DNA of 64,000 nucleotides, from NCBI RefSeq assembly GCF_001905595.1, contig NZ_LIXI01000001.1:372001-436000 (forward strand), given 5' to 3'. Position 1 is the stretch's first letter. The number at the start of each line of letters is the position of its first letter. Positions 1-8,868 of this stretch are shown here, one piece after another. A program made the translations under genes and the position numbers. The DNA is from Streptomyces sp. CB00316. GTDB taxonomy: Bacteria; Actinomycetota; Actinomycetes; Streptomycetales; Streptomycetaceae. A model generated the notes under the pieces. It did not search any database and was not told where the DNA came from. It worked only from the letters and a program-made list of their open reading frames with translations.

Positions 1-1123
1 GGTCTCCAACCGGGTCGACGTCTCCTCGATCCGCCAGTCCCTCGGCGTGGTCGCGGGCATCACCCCGTTCAACTTCCCGGCCATGGTGCCGATGTGGATG
101 TTCCCGCTGGCGATCGCGTGCGGCAACACGTTCGTGCTGAAGCCGAGCGAGAAGGACCCGTCGGCCGCCAACCTGCTGGCCGAGCTGGCGGCGGAGGCCG
201 GTCTTCCGGACGGTGTCCTCAACGTCCTGCACGGTGACAAGGTCGCCGTCGACGGCCTGCTCAACCACCCCGACGTGGCCGCCGTCTCCTTCGTCGGCTC
301 CACCCCCATCGCCCGCTACATCCACACCACCGCCTCTGCCAACGGCAAGCGCGTCCAGGCCCTCGGCGGCGCGAAGAACCACATGCTCGTCCTCCCGGAC
401 GCCGACCTCGACGCGGCGGCCGACGCGGCGGTCTCGGCGGCGTACGGCTCCGCCGGTGAGCGCTGCATGGCGATCTCGGCGGTCGTCGCGGTCGGCGCGA
501 TCGGTGACGAGCTGGTCGCCAAGATCCGCGAGCGGGCCGAGAAGATCAAGATCGGCCCCGGCAACGACCCCGCCTCCGAGATGGGCCCCCTGATCACCGC
601 CGCCCACCGCGACAAGGTCGCCTCCTACGTCACGGGCGCGGCGGCCCAGGGCGCGGAGGTCGTCCTCGACGGGACGGGCCACACGGTGGAGGGCTTCGAG
701 GACGGCCACTGGATCGGCCTCTCCCTCCTGGACAAGGTCTCCACCGACTCCGACGCGTACAAGGACGAGATCTTCGGCCCGGTCCTGTGCGTGCTCCGCG
801 TGGAGACGTACGACGACGGCATCGCGCTCATGAACGCCTCGCCGTTCGGCAACGGCACCGCGATCTTCACCCGCGACGGCGGCGCGGCCCGCCGCTTCCA
901 GCTGGAGGTCGAGGCCGGCATGGTCGGCGTCAACGTGCCGATCCCGGTTCCGGTGGGCTACCACTCCTTCGGCGGCTGGAAGGACTCCCTCTTCGGGGAC
1001 CACCACATCTACGGCAACGACGGCGTGCACTTCTACACCCGTGGCAAGGTCGTCACCACCCGCTGGCCGGACCCGGCGGACGCGCCCGCGGGCGTCGACC
1101 TCGGCTTCCCGCGCAACCACTGA
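1..1123 (+). CDS. mmsA: Methylmalonate-semialdehyde dehydrogenase, 3' part
   Basis: The gene is cut by the window edge; the reading frame is open from base 2 and about 373 residues are visible of roughly 500 usual for the family. The enzyme oxidises (methyl)malonate semialdehyde to propionyl- or acetyl-CoA with NAD and CoA, in cytoplasmic valine and inositol catabolism. The visible part begins just before the aldehyde-dehydrogenase signature GITPFNFPAMVP and contains KPSEKDP (cofactor binding), the catalytic cysteine in GERCMA (bases 464-466), EIFGPVLCV and the C-terminal GGWKDSLFGD. MMSDH is distinguished from other aldehyde dehydrogenases by the PFNFPAMVPMWMFP stretch. A strong hairpin follows 20 bases after the stop, so it is the last gene of its unit. 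The 5' neighbours are outside the window. Confidence 0.93.
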   Translation, partial: VSNRVDVSSIRQSLGVVAGITPFNFPAMVPMWMFPLAIACGNTFVLKPSEKDPSAANLLAELAAEAGLPDGVLNVLHGDKVAVDGLLNHPDVAAVSFVGSTPIARYIHTTASANGKRVQALGGAKNHMLVLPDADLDAAADAAVSAAYGSAGERCMAISAVVAVGAIGDELVAKIRERAEKIKIGPGNDPASEMGPLITAAHRDKVASYVTGAAAQGAEVVLDGTGHTVEGFEDGHWIGLSLLDKVSTDSDAYKDEIFGPVLCVLRVETYDDGIALMNASPFGNGTAIFTRDGGAARRFQLEVEAGMVGVNVPIPVPVGYHSFGGWKDSLFGDHHIYGNDGVHFYTRGKVVTTRWPDPADAPAGVDLGFPRNH

Positions 1124-1142
1124 CAGCCCTGACGCAGGTCTC

Positions 1143-1179
1143 CGCCCGCCCGTGGCGACGATGACGCCACGGGCGGGCG
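1143..1179 (+). terminator. Terminator hairpin after mmsA
   Basis: A perfect 15-base inverted repeat (1143-1157 pairs with 1165-1179) with a 7-base loop lies 20 bases after the mmsA stop. There is no clear T-run, which is common for Streptomyces terminators. Confidence 0.75.
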
Positions 1180-1239
1180 AACTCGTGACTGTCCTACCCT
1201 TCGTGGACTTGTGGTGTACGGGGCGAGGGGCGAACACAG

Positions 1240-1479
1240 GTGATTCGGGTCGTCGTCGTGGATGACGAGCCGCTCGTCCGTCCGGGCCTGCGGGCGATCC
1301 TCGGTTCGCCCGCGGACATCGCCGTGGTGGCCGACTGCGGCGGCCCGCGGGAGAGGGTGCAGCTTCTCGGCGGCTCGTCCACCGCGGCCCCGCTGCCCGG
1401 CGGCGGATTTTTCGTCCGCGCCGAGTTCCCGTTCCGGCCCGCGCGGCCGGTTCCGTACTCCCTACCCGTCGGGGCGTGA
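1240..1479 (+). pseudogene. Remnant: response-regulator start fused to histidine-kinase end
   Basis: The frame opens with GTG and the first ~35 residues are the start of a NarL/LuxR-type receiver domain (RVVVVDDEPLVRPGLRAIL, with the acidic DDE cluster). At about base 1345 the sequence switches, in frame, to RERVQLLGGS...PLPGGGFFVRAEFPF, the typical last segment of an NarL-class histidine kinase ATPase domain. The phosphoacceptor Asp, the output domain, and the kinase body are all absent. I read this as a deletion scar that joined a regulator gene to a downstream kinase gene. It cannot work as either protein. Its 3' end overlaps the DUF2283 gene on the other strand by 18 bases. Confidence 0.75.
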
Positions 1480-1686
1480 GGCCCGCCGGAGAAGCTCCTC
1501 CGGCAGCCCGGCCCGGGCTCCGGCGACCTCGATGCCGAGCAGGCGCCCCGCCTCGTCGAAGTCCAGGTTCAGGTCCGAGCCGCTGGGGGTCTCCAGGGCG
1601 AACTGCCGGACGGCGGCTCCCTCGGCGATGTGCTCGACGAGGGAGACGTACGCGAGGTCGTTCTCGTGGTCGTATTCGATGTGCAT
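1462..1686 (-). CDS. DUF2283 small protein, likely antitoxin partner
   Basis: This 74-residue protein has the DUF2283 pattern: YDHENDLAYVSL at the N-terminus, an acidic centre (LNLDFDEAGRLLGIEV) and a short C-terminal helix (LPEELL). The family is short, single-domain and cytoplasmic, and is often found next to DUF4258 genes in a toxin-antitoxin-like arrangement. That matches the DUF4258-like fragment directly upstream on the same strand. The start is ATG 17 bases after a GGGAG in that fragment. Function in this organism is inferred from family and neighbourhood only. Confidence 0.75.
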   Translation of the reverse strand: MHIEYDHENDLAYVSLVEHIAEGAAVRQFALETPSGSDLNLDFDEAGRLLGIEVAGARAGLPEELLRRASRPDG

Positions 1687-1847
1687 GGTTCCGCTTCGCT
1701 CCGGGAGGGTTCGGGTCGGTTGCGGCCGACGGACACGACGTTGCCGGCCTTGTTGACCACGACCCGTATCTTTGCGCTGACGTACTTCCAGGTACCGGCC
1801 GACTTGCCTTCGGCCTTCCTGCCGTTCTTCACGGTACGCGCGACCAC
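1569..1847 (-). pseudogene. DUF4258-like fragment (probable toxin remnant)
   Basis: From a possible GTG at 1847 the frame reads VARTVKNGRKAEGKS, then GTWKYVSAKIRVVVNKAG and NVVSVGRNR, ending around base 1716. This matches the second half of DUF4258 proteins, whose C-terminus is a beta hairpin of this kind. The usual N-terminal helix with HARxRMxxR is missing, and no stop follows the domain: the frame runs on through the DUF2283 gene to 1569 in low-complexity sequence. Both ends therefore look damaged. An alternative is a shortened but working protein whose true stop I have misplaced because of a frameshift. Confidence 0.5.
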
Positions 1848-1997
1848 CTCCCCCCGGCCCGGGGAATCCGCCCGGCGGCGGTGGACGACCCCCGCCGGTC
1901 GGCGGGGGCCAACCGGTCGGACGGACCGGCGGTACGTGGAGAGCCGGCCGCGGAAATCGGGATGCCGGGCCACGGACCCGTACCGCATCCTGAGCCC

Positions 1998-2618
1998 ATG
2001 AACACCCCCGCCCTCCCGCCCTGTTACGAGATCCGCGCGCTGCACACCGCGTCCACCGTCACCGTCTACCAGGCCTACCGGCCCGCCATCGGGCTCCCCG
2101 CCGCACGCGACGGACGGTTCCCCGCCGAATGGAAGCGGGACCGCATGACGTGGATCAAGCCCAGCTTCCTGTGGATGATGTACCGCTGCGGCTGGGGCAC
2201 CAAGGAGGGCCAGGAAGTCGTCCTCGCCGTCGAGATCGACCGGAGCGGCCTGGAGTGGGCCCTCGCGCACGCCGAACTCTCCCACTACGTACGCGATGTG
2301 CACCCGGACCAGGCCGCCTGGAAGCGCGGCCTGCGCGCCGCCCCCACCCGGGTCCAGTGGGACCCCGAACGGGACCTGGACCTGAACCCGCTCCCGTACC
2401 GGTCCCTCCAGCTGGGACTGGGCGGGGAGGCGGCCCGGCGGTACGCGGACGAGTGGACCGTCTCCGTACGCGATGTCACCCCGCTCGCCCACGAGGTGCA
2501 CGCGGCGGTGCGTGCGGGCGCGCGGGAGAAGGCCGCCGCCCTGCTGCCGGTGGAGACGCCGCTCGACCTCGACGCTCCGCGGCCGGTACGGCGGGCGCTC
2601 CCGGCGTCCGGGATGTGA
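1998..2618 (+). CDS. DUF4291 domain protein
   Basis: A 206-residue cytoplasmic protein covering one DUF4291 domain almost end to end. Family hallmarks are YEIRALHTASTVTVYQAY near the N-terminus, followed by RDRMTWIKPSFLWMMYR and GWGTKEGQEVVLAVEI. The family has no established biochemical role. The ATG at 1998 is the only start that leaves just the conserved domain; longer in-frame extensions upstream run through the DUF4258-like remnant and have no similarity I recognise. The gene stands alone, 259 bases before the next gene. Confidence 0.85.
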   Translation: MNTPALPPCYEIRALHTASTVTVYQAYRPAIGLPAARDGRFPAEWKRDRMTWIKPSFLWMMYRCGWGTKEGQEVVLAVEIDRSGLEWALAHAELSHYVRDVHPDQAAWKRGLRAAPTRVQWDPERDLDLNPLPYRSLQLGLGGEAARRYADEWTVSVRDVTPLAHEVHAAVRAGAREKAAALLPVETPLDLDAPRPVRRALPASGM

Positions 2619-2877
2619 CCGGCGGTTCCGGAAGGGCGCCTGCCTTCGTGGCCTCTGCCTGTGAACAGCCTTCCCCTCGTGAACGGCCTCCCTCCCGTGA
2701 ACCGGACCTGGAACTCCTCGGAGGCGTTGTGCGGCCAATGTCCGCAATGGTGTTCGGTAGAGATAAGGCCGGTACCGCGTCCGGAGTACGGCGGGGCGCA
2801 CCGTACCTCGCAGGGAGGCCGCTCACCTCACCCTGGCGGCAGGCAAGGGGGTTGCATTCTCCGTTTAGGGTCGAGGG

Positions 2878-5592
2878 ATGGAGACCCCTACTGTTCGATG
2901 GCGGCGCCTGCTGCCCCAAACACCTGGCCGGTGGGCCGCGGCGGTGGCCGCGCTCGCCGTGCTCGTGGGCGGCGGCACCTGGACCGCCGTCGCCGACGAC
3001 GGCCCGCCCGCCGTGCAGCGCGAGGACCGGATGCTGCGGCCGGGCGGGGTGCCGATCGACACCTCGTACTTCACCGCCGAAGGTTCCGGTAAGCGCCCCG
3101 CCGTGCTCATCGGACACGGCTTCGGCGGCAGCAAGAACGACGTACGGGCCCAGGCCGAGAAGCTGGCCGCCGACGGGTACGCGGTGCTGACCTGGTCGGC
3201 GCGCGGGTTCGGCGGGTCCGGCGGGGCGATCTCGCTCAACGACCCGGGCGGCGAGGTCAAGGACGTCTCCGGGCTCATCGACTGGCTGGCCGAGCGGCCC
3301 GAGGTCGAGCTGGACAAGAAGGGCGACCCCCGGGTCGGCCTCACCGGCGCCTCCTACGGCGGGGCCGTCTCCCTGCTCGCCGCCGGGCACGACCAGCGGG
3401 TGGACGCCATCGCGCCCGTGATCACGTACTGGAACCTGGCCGACGCCCTCTTCCCCGACGGGGTCTTCAAGAAGCTCTGGGCCGGGATCTTCGTGACCTC
3501 CGGCGGCGGCTGCGAGAAGTTCGAGAAGCGGCTCTGCGAGATGTACGAGCGGGTCGCCGTCAGCGGCAAGCCCGACCCGGCCGCGGTCAAGCTGCTCACC
3601 GAGCGGTCGCCCTCCGCCGTCGCCGACCGCATCAAGGTGCCCTCGCTCCTCCTCCAGGGCCAGTCCGACTCCCTCTTCCCGCTCGGCCACGCCGACGCGA
3701 TGCAGAAGGCGATCAGTGCCAACGGCGCACCCGTCTCGGTCGACTGGATCTCCGGCGGCCACGACGGGGGCGACAACGAGACCGCGCGCGTCGAAGGACG
3801 TGTCGGCTCCTGGTTCGACCGCTACCTGAAGGAGGAGACCGGCACCGACACCGGACCCGCCTTCCGCGTCACCCGTACCGGAGGCATCGACTCCACGGAC
3901 GGCGCCGCCCTCAAGCGCGGCGCGAGCAGCGACACCTACCCGGGGCTGCGCAGCGGCGGCCGGGAGCTTCCGCTGCGGGCGGGAACCACCACGTCCGCCG
4001 AAAACGGAACCGGAACCGCAACCGCAGCGAAGCCCGCCGGCTCCACCGAAACGTTCCGCAACCCCGCCGGCTCCGCCCCGCCCGCCATCTCCGCCGTACC
4101 GGGCGTCGGCGGCGGGCTCTCCCAGCTCTCCTCGCTCGGCGTCGGGCTCTCGCTCGACTTCCCCGGGCAGTTCGGCCGCTTCGAGTCGGCCCCGCTGGCC
4201 ACCCCCGTACACGTCACCGGAACCCCCACCGTCCGCGTGACCGTCAAGGCGACCGAGGGCCGCGACGCGGTGCTCTTCGGCAAGGTGTACGACGTGTCGC
4301 CGGACGGCAGGCAGCAGGTGCTGCCCTCCCAGCTCGTCGCCCCCTACCGGATCACCCCCGACCAGCAGGGCAAGCCGATCGAGCTGGCGCTGCCCGCCGT
4401 GGACCACGAGTTCGACGCCGGGCACCGGATGCGGCTCGTCTTCTCCGCGACCGACCTCGGTTACGCGTCCCCCGCCGAGCCCGCCACGTACACCGTGACC
4501 GCCGACGGGCCGTTGACCGTCCCCACCGCACCCGCCGTCACCACCGCCGCGGCCACCCTCCCGTGGTGGACCTGGGGCCTCCCGGCCGCCGCTCTCGTCA
4601 TCGCGGCCGCCCTCCTGCTCACCGCGCGCCGCCGCACCGCGACCCCGGCGCCGGACCTCGAACTCACCGACGTACCGCTCCAGATCACCGGGCTCTCGAA
4701 GAAGTACGCGAAGTCCGTCGACCGGTACGCCGTGCGCGAGCTCTCCTTCCGCGTCGAGAAGGGCCAGGTCCTCGGCCTCCTCGGCCCCAACGGCGCGGGC
4801 AAGACCACCACCCTGCGCATGCTCATGGGGCTCATCACCCCCGACGAGGGCGAGATCCGCGTCTTCGGGCAGGCCATCCGCCCCGGTGCCCCGGTCCTCT
4901 CCCGCGTGGGCGCCTTCGTCGAGGGCGCGGGCTTCCTGCCGCACCTCTCCGGCCGCGCCAACCTGGACCTGTACTGGCAGGCCACCGGCCGCCCCGCCGA
5001 GGACGCCCACATCGAGGAGGCCCTGGAGATCGCCGGGCTCGGCGACGCGCTCGCCCGTGCCGTACGGACGTACTCCCAGGGCATGCGGCAGCGGCTCGCC
5101 ATCGCCCAGGCCATGCTCGGCATGCCGGACCTGCTGATCCTCGACGAGCCGACCAACGGGCTGGACCCGCCGCAGATCCGCGAGATGCGGGACGTGATGA
5201 TCCGTTACGCGGCCGGAGGCCGGACCGTCATCGTCTCCAGCCACCTCCTCTCCGAGGTGGAGCAGTCCTGCACCCACCTGGTCGTCATGGACCGGGGCCG
5301 CCTCGTGCAGGCCGGACCGGTCGCCGAGATCACCGGATCCGGCGACATGATCCTGGTGACCACGGCGGAGGAGGTGTCCGAGCCGCTCGCCGAGAAGGTC
5401 GCGTCCCTGCCCGGCATCGGCTCCGCCGTCCGCACCGACGACGGGCGCGGGCTCCTCGTCCGCCTCGACGGCGCCACCACCTCGCGGCTCGTCGCCGACC
5501 TGGTCCGGCTCGACGTCCCGGTCACCGGCGTCGGCCCGCACCGCCGCCTGGAGGACGCCTTCCTCACCCTGATCTCCGGAGGAGCAGCATGA
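2878..5592 (+). CDS. Membrane alpha/beta hydrolase fused to ABC exporter ATPase
   Basis: This 904-residue protein joins two unrelated modules. Residues 18-38 form a signal anchor. Residues 50-310 are an S15/CocE-type alpha/beta hydrolase with the HGFGGS oxyanion loop and nucleophile Ser159 in GASYGG; residues ~330-540 resemble the CocE/X-Pro dipeptidyl-peptidase C-terminal beta domain. A second membrane helix (WWTWGLPAAALVIAAALLL, ~560-580) leads into an ABC ATPase at ~600-900 with Walker A GPNGAGKTT (Lys642), signature YSQGMRQ (732-738) and Walker B Asp756/Glu757. The predicted layout is hydrolase outside, ATPase inside. It overlaps the permease gene by ATGA, so the pair should form one exporter. 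Substrate is unknown. Confidence 0.88.
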   Translation: METPTVRWRRLLPQTPGRWAAAVAALAVLVGGGTWTAVADDGPPAVQREDRMLRPGGVPIDTSYFTAEGSGKRPAVLIGHGFGGSKNDVRAQAEKLAADGYAVLTWSARGFGGSGGAISLNDPGGEVKDVSGLIDWLAERPEVELDKKGDPRVGLTGASYGGAVSLLAAGHDQRVDAIAPVITYWNLADALFPDGVFKKLWAGIFVTSGGGCEKFEKRLCEMYERVAVSGKPDPAAVKLLTERSPSAVADRIKVPSLLLQGQSDSLFPLGHADAMQKAISANGAPVSVDWISGGHDGGDNETARVEGRVGSWFDRYLKEETGTDTGPAFRVTRTGGIDSTDGAALKRGASSDTYPGLRSGGRELPLRAGTTTSAENGTGTATAAKPAGSTETFRNPAGSAPPAISAVPGVGGGLSQLSSLGVGLSLDFPGQFGRFESAPLATPVHVTGTPTVRVTVKATEGRDAVLFGKVYDVSPDGRQQVLPSQLVAPYRITPDQQGKPIELALPAVDHEFDAGHRMRLVFSATDLGYASPAEPATYTVTADGPLTVPTAPAVTTAAATLPWWTWGLPAAALVIAAALLLTARRRTATPAPDLELTDVPLQITGLSKKYAKSVDRYAVRELSFRVEKGQVLGLLGPNGAGKTTTLRMLMGLITPDEGEIRVFGQAIRPGAPVLSRVGAFVEGAGFLPHLSGRANLDLYWQATGRPAEDAHIEEALEIAGLGDALARAVRTYSQGMRQRLAIAQAMLGMPDLLILDEPTNGLDPPQIREMRDVMIRYAAGGRTVIVSSHLLSEVEQSCTHLVVMDRGRLVQAGPVAEITGSGDMILVTTAEEVSEPLAEKVASLPGIGSAVRTDDGRGLLVRLDGATTSRLVADLVRLDVPVTGVGPHRRLEDAFLTLISGGAA

Positions 5593-6500
5593 GCGCCCCC
5601 GTACAGCCCCCCGAGGCCCGGGTGGAGGCCGAGCACCCGGAAGCCGCCGGCTACCGCGCCGGGCGCACGCTCCCCCTCCGCGTCGAGGCCATGCGGCAGC
5701 TGCGGCGCCGCCGCACCCTGCTCATGGGCGGGATCCTCGCGGCCCTCCCCTTCATCCTGATCGTCGCCTTCGCGATCGGCGGCACGCCGGACGGCGAGGA
5801 CGGCGGCGGGGGAGGCCGGGGCGGCAGCCGGATCAACCTGATGGACGTGGCGACGGAGTCCGCCGCGAACTTCGCCGCCACCTCGCTGTTCGTCTCGGCC
5901 GGCTTCCTGCTGGTGGTGCCGGTGGCCCTGTTCTGCGGGGACACCGTCGCCTCCGAGGCGAGCTGGTCCTCGCTGCGCTACCTGCTCGCCGCGCCCGTGC
6001 CCCGGACCCGGCTGCTCTGGTCCAAGCTCGTCGTCGCGCTCGGCTTCAGCCTCGCCGCGATGGTGCTGCTGCCGGTCGTCGCGCTGGCGGCGGGCACGGC
6101 GGCCTACGGGTGGGGGCCGTTGAAACTGCCCACCGGGGGAGCGCTGGCCGCCGGGGACACCATCCCGCGCCTCGCGCTCGTCGTCGCGTTCATCTTCGTC
6201 TCCCAACTCGTCACGGCGGGGCTGGCGTTCTGGCTCTCCACGAAGACGGACGCCCCGCTCGGCGCGGTCGGGGGAGCGGTCGGCCTCACGATCGTCGGCA
6301 ATGTGCTCGACGCGGTCACGGCGCTCGGCTCGTGGCGCGACTTCCTGCCCGCGCACTGGCAGTTCGCGTGGGCCGACGCGCTCCAGCCCGAGTTGGAGTG
6401 GGGCGGCATGATCAAGGGGGCGGCGATCTCGGTGACGTACGCCCTGATCCTGTTCGCTCTGGCGTTCCGCGGGTTCAGTCGTAAGGACATCGTGTCCTGA
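5589..6500 (+). CDS. ABC-2 type permease, partner of the hydrolase-ATPase fusion
   Basis: A 303-residue integral membrane protein. A ~40-residue cytoplasmic N-terminus is followed by a helix (TLLMGGILAALPFILIVAFAIGG), an outside loop rich in Gly and acidic residues, and about five further helices. The order resembles ABC-2/DrrB-type permeases. Its ATG overlaps the stop of the fused ATPase gene (ATGA at 5589), implying translational coupling and a complex of two ATPase chains and two permease chains. The last residues (RGFSRKDIVS) are a typical short cytoplasmic tail. No terminator hairpin is obvious in the 170 bases that follow. Confidence 0.88.
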   Translation: MSAPVQPPEARVEAEHPEAAGYRAGRTLPLRVEAMRQLRRRRTLLMGGILAALPFILIVAFAIGGTPDGEDGGGGGRGGSRINLMDVATESAANFAATSLFVSAGFLLVVPVALFCGDTVASEASWSSLRYLLAAPVPRTRLLWSKLVVALGFSLAAMVLLPVVALAAGTAAYGWGPLKLPTGGALAAGDTIPRLALVVAFIFVSQLVTAGLAFWLSTKTDAPLGAVGGAVGLTIVGNVLDAVTALGSWRDFLPAHWQFAWADALQPELEWGGMIKGAAISVTYALILFALAFRGFSRKDIVS

Positions 6501-6670
6501 ACCTGATGTTCCGCGGGTTCGGCGGCCGCAAAGGCGCCCTGCCCGGCCTCTGTTGCCGCATCGAGATGGTTCCGCAACGCTTTCGTCGACTCCGGTCGGC
6601 GGCCCCGTACGTCACATTCACAGGTGTCGGAGACAGGAACGCGACACCGTGATGACGTGGGGGGTTACGG

Positions 6671-8299
6671 ATGGACCAGCGAAACGGCAGGCGGACGACG
6701 GGGGCACGGGCAGGGGGGCGGCCCGGGGCGGTGGCGCTCCTGCTCGCCGCCGGGATGCTGCTCACCGCGTGTGGCGGCGGGTCGTCGGACGGCGCCACGG
6801 CGGACAAGCGCTCCGGCGCCCGCCCGGCGCAGGGCACGGCCGGCCCGCAGCCCGCACCGGACGCGGTGGCACCGGAGCAGGGCCGGCCGTCCGAGGAGGG
6901 CGGCGACAAGGCCAAGCCGGGCCTCGCCGCCCCGGACTACCTCTCCACCTTCGCCCTGGACGTGGACACCGCCAGCTACGGCTACGCGCGCCGCACGCTC
7001 GGCGACGGCAGGCTGCCGGACGCGGCGGACGTACGGCCGGAGGAGTTCGTCAACAGCTTCAAGCAGGGGTACGAGCGTCCGAAGGGCAACGGCTTCTCCG
7101 TCACGGTCGACGGCGCACGCATCGGCGGGGGCTCCGGGGCCTCCGACTGGTCGCTGCTGAGGGTCGGGCTGGCCACCAGGGCCGCCCCGCCGAGCAGTGA
7201 ACGCCCGCCCGCCTCGCTCACGTTCGTCGTCGACATCTCCGGTTCCATGGCCGGACCCGGCCGCCTGGGCCTGGTCAAGGAGTCCCTGAACATCCTGACC
7301 GACGAACTGCGCGACGACGACTCCGTCTCCCTCGTCACCTTCAGCGACGAGGCCGAGACCCGGCTGCCGATGACCCGCCTCCAGGGCAACCGGAACAAGA
7401 TCCGGGACGCGGTGGCCGAGATGGAGGCCGCCCAGTCCACCAACGTGGAGGCGGGGATCAGGCGCGGCTACGAGGAGTCCGTCAAGGGCCACCGCAAGGG
7501 TGTGAACAACCGGGTGGTGCTGCTCTCCGACGCCCTCGCCAACACCGGCGACACCGACGCCGACGGGATCCTGGAGAAGATCGACTCCGCCCGCCGCGAG
7601 TACGGCATCACCCTCTTCGGGGTCGGCGTGGGCAGCGACTACGGCGACGCGTTCATGGAGCGGCTCACCAACCGGGGCGACGGCCACACCACGTACGTCG
7701 GTGACGAGGAGCAGGCCCGCAAGGTCTTCGTCGACCAGCTGCCCGCCCACATCGAACTCCGGGCGCGCGACGCCAAGGCCCAGGTCGCCTTCGACCGCGG
7801 GAACGTGAAGCAGTTCCGTCTGATCGGCTACGAGAACCGCAAGGTCGCCGACGAGGACTTCCGCGACGACAGCGTCGACGGCGGGGAGGTCGGACCCGGC
7901 CACACGGTGACCGCGCTCTACGCCGTACGGCTGCGCGAGGGCGCCTCCGGTGAGGTGGCCGAGGCGACCGTGCGCTGGCTCGACCCCAAGACCCGCAAGG
8001 CGTACGAGGAGAGCGGCTCCGCGCGGACCGCCACGATCGACGGCGGGCTGTGGGGCGGTGCGTCGCAGCGGCTCCAGGTGGCGGCCGTGGCGGCGTACTT
8101 CGCGGACGCCCTGCGGGGCGGAGATCTGCCCGGCACGCCCCCGCTGAGCGAACTGGCCTCCCGGGCCACGAAGCTGGCGGACGAGACCGAGGACAGTTCC
8201 GTACGGAAGCTGGCGACGGCGATCGGACAGGCGGAGGCGCTCAGGAACGGGACCGAGTCGGAGGACGGGGGCGACGAGGGCGAGGGCGAGATCGGCTGA
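6671..8299 (+). CDS. VWA-domain lipoprotein, YfbK-like
   Basis: This 542-residue lipoprotein has a twin-Arg-rich N-terminus, a hydrophobic stretch and lipobox LTAC with lipidated Cys34. After a linker come the VWA N-terminal helper domain (PDYLSTFALDVDTASYGYAR), a von Willebrand A domain at ~183-350 with a complete metal site (DISGS from Asp188) and a C-terminal DUF3520-type region ending near 520. This is the order seen in E. coli YfbK. The role is probably metal-dependent protein binding at the outer face of the membrane; the ligand is unknown. It is flanked by a short gap on each side and appears monocistronic. Confidence 0.88.
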   Translation: MDQRNGRRTTGARAGGRPGAVALLLAAGMLLTACGGGSSDGATADKRSGARPAQGTAGPQPAPDAVAPEQGRPSEEGGDKAKPGLAAPDYLSTFALDVDTASYGYARRTLGDGRLPDAADVRPEEFVNSFKQGYERPKGNGFSVTVDGARIGGGSGASDWSLLRVGLATRAAPPSSERPPASLTFVVDISGSMAGPGRLGLVKESLNILTDELRDDDSVSLVTFSDEAETRLPMTRLQGNRNKIRDAVAEMEAAQSTNVEAGIRRGYEESVKGHRKGVNNRVVLLSDALANTGDTDADGILEKIDSARREYGITLFGVGVGSDYGDAFMERLTNRGDGHTTYVGDEEQARKVFVDQLPAHIELRARDAKAQVAFDRGNVKQFRLIGYENRKVADEDFRDDSVDGGEVGPGHTVTALYAVRLREGASGEVAEATVRWLDPKTRKAYEESGSARTATIDGGLWGGASQRLQVAAVAAYFADALRGGDLPGTPPLSELASRATKLADETEDSSVRKLATAIGQAEALRNGTESEDGGDEGEGEIG

Positions 8300-8376
8300 G
8301 CCGCTCGGCCCGTGACGGCGGCGCGACGTTCGTACATTTAAGCGAAATGTGGCTGTGCGAACGGCTGTCACCGGTC

Positions 8377-8844
8377 ATGATGACCGCCATGACCTCCCTG
8401 TTCCTGGTGCTCTCCGTGATCGTCACCGGCCTCTACGCGGGCTTCATGCTGACGTTCCTGATCGCGATCATGCCCGGCCTCGCCGAACTGACGGACCAAC
8501 AGTTCACGACGGCGATGCGCCGCTTCAACGAGAAGGTCCCCGGCCCTCTCTTCCTCGTCCTCTTCCTCGGCGTGGTCGCCCTGCCCGCCGCGGCGCTGTT
8601 CACCGGGCTCGGCGAGCACGACGAGGTGGCAGGCCCCGCGCTGGTGGGGGCGCTCGTCTGCGTGGTCGCCGGTCACCTGGTCACGATCGCCGGGAACATC
8701 CCGCTCAACAACGCGCTCGCGAAGTCGGAGGGCGGCGACGACAGCGCCGCCCGTCAGGCCTTCGAACCCCGCTGGAACACCTTCCACCGGGTCCGCACCG
8801 CCTTCGTGCTGGCGGCGTTGGTGCTGCTGGCCATCGCGCTGTAG
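8377..8844 (+). CDS. DUF1772 (anthrone-oxygenase-like) membrane protein
   Basis: A ~155-residue protein with four hydrophobic segments (SLFLVLSVIVTGLYAGFM, LFLVLFLGVVALPAAALF, AGPALVGALVCVVAGHLVTI and a C-terminal FVLAALVLLAIAL). The conserved NIPLNNAL and RWNTFHRVRT motifs identify the DUF1772 family, which includes fungal anthrone oxygenases. Bacterial members mostly have no assigned reaction. The start is uncertain: ATG at 8377, 8380 or 8389, or an upstream ATG at 8347, none with a strong ribosome binding site. The gene points at the convergent amidase gene 24 bases away. Confidence 0.8.
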   Translation: MMTAMTSLFLVLSVIVTGLYAGFMLTFLIAIMPGLAELTDQQFTTAMRRFNEKVPGPLFLVLFLGVVALPAAALFTGLGEHDEVAGPALVGALVCVVAGHLVTIAGNIPLNNALAKSEGGDDSAARQAFEPRWNTFHRVRTAFVLAALVLLAIAL

Positions 8845-8868
8845 GCCTGTCGGCGGTACGGGTGCGGC

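Noticed and set aside
2476..5541. A 1021-codon open frame antisense to the hydrolase-ATPase gene, and similar long antisense frames elsewhere (for example 17081-19594 and 13332-15986).
   Set aside because: They mirror the high GC of third codon positions of the true genes, have Arg/Gly/Asp-rich composition without domains, and lack ribosome binding sites.
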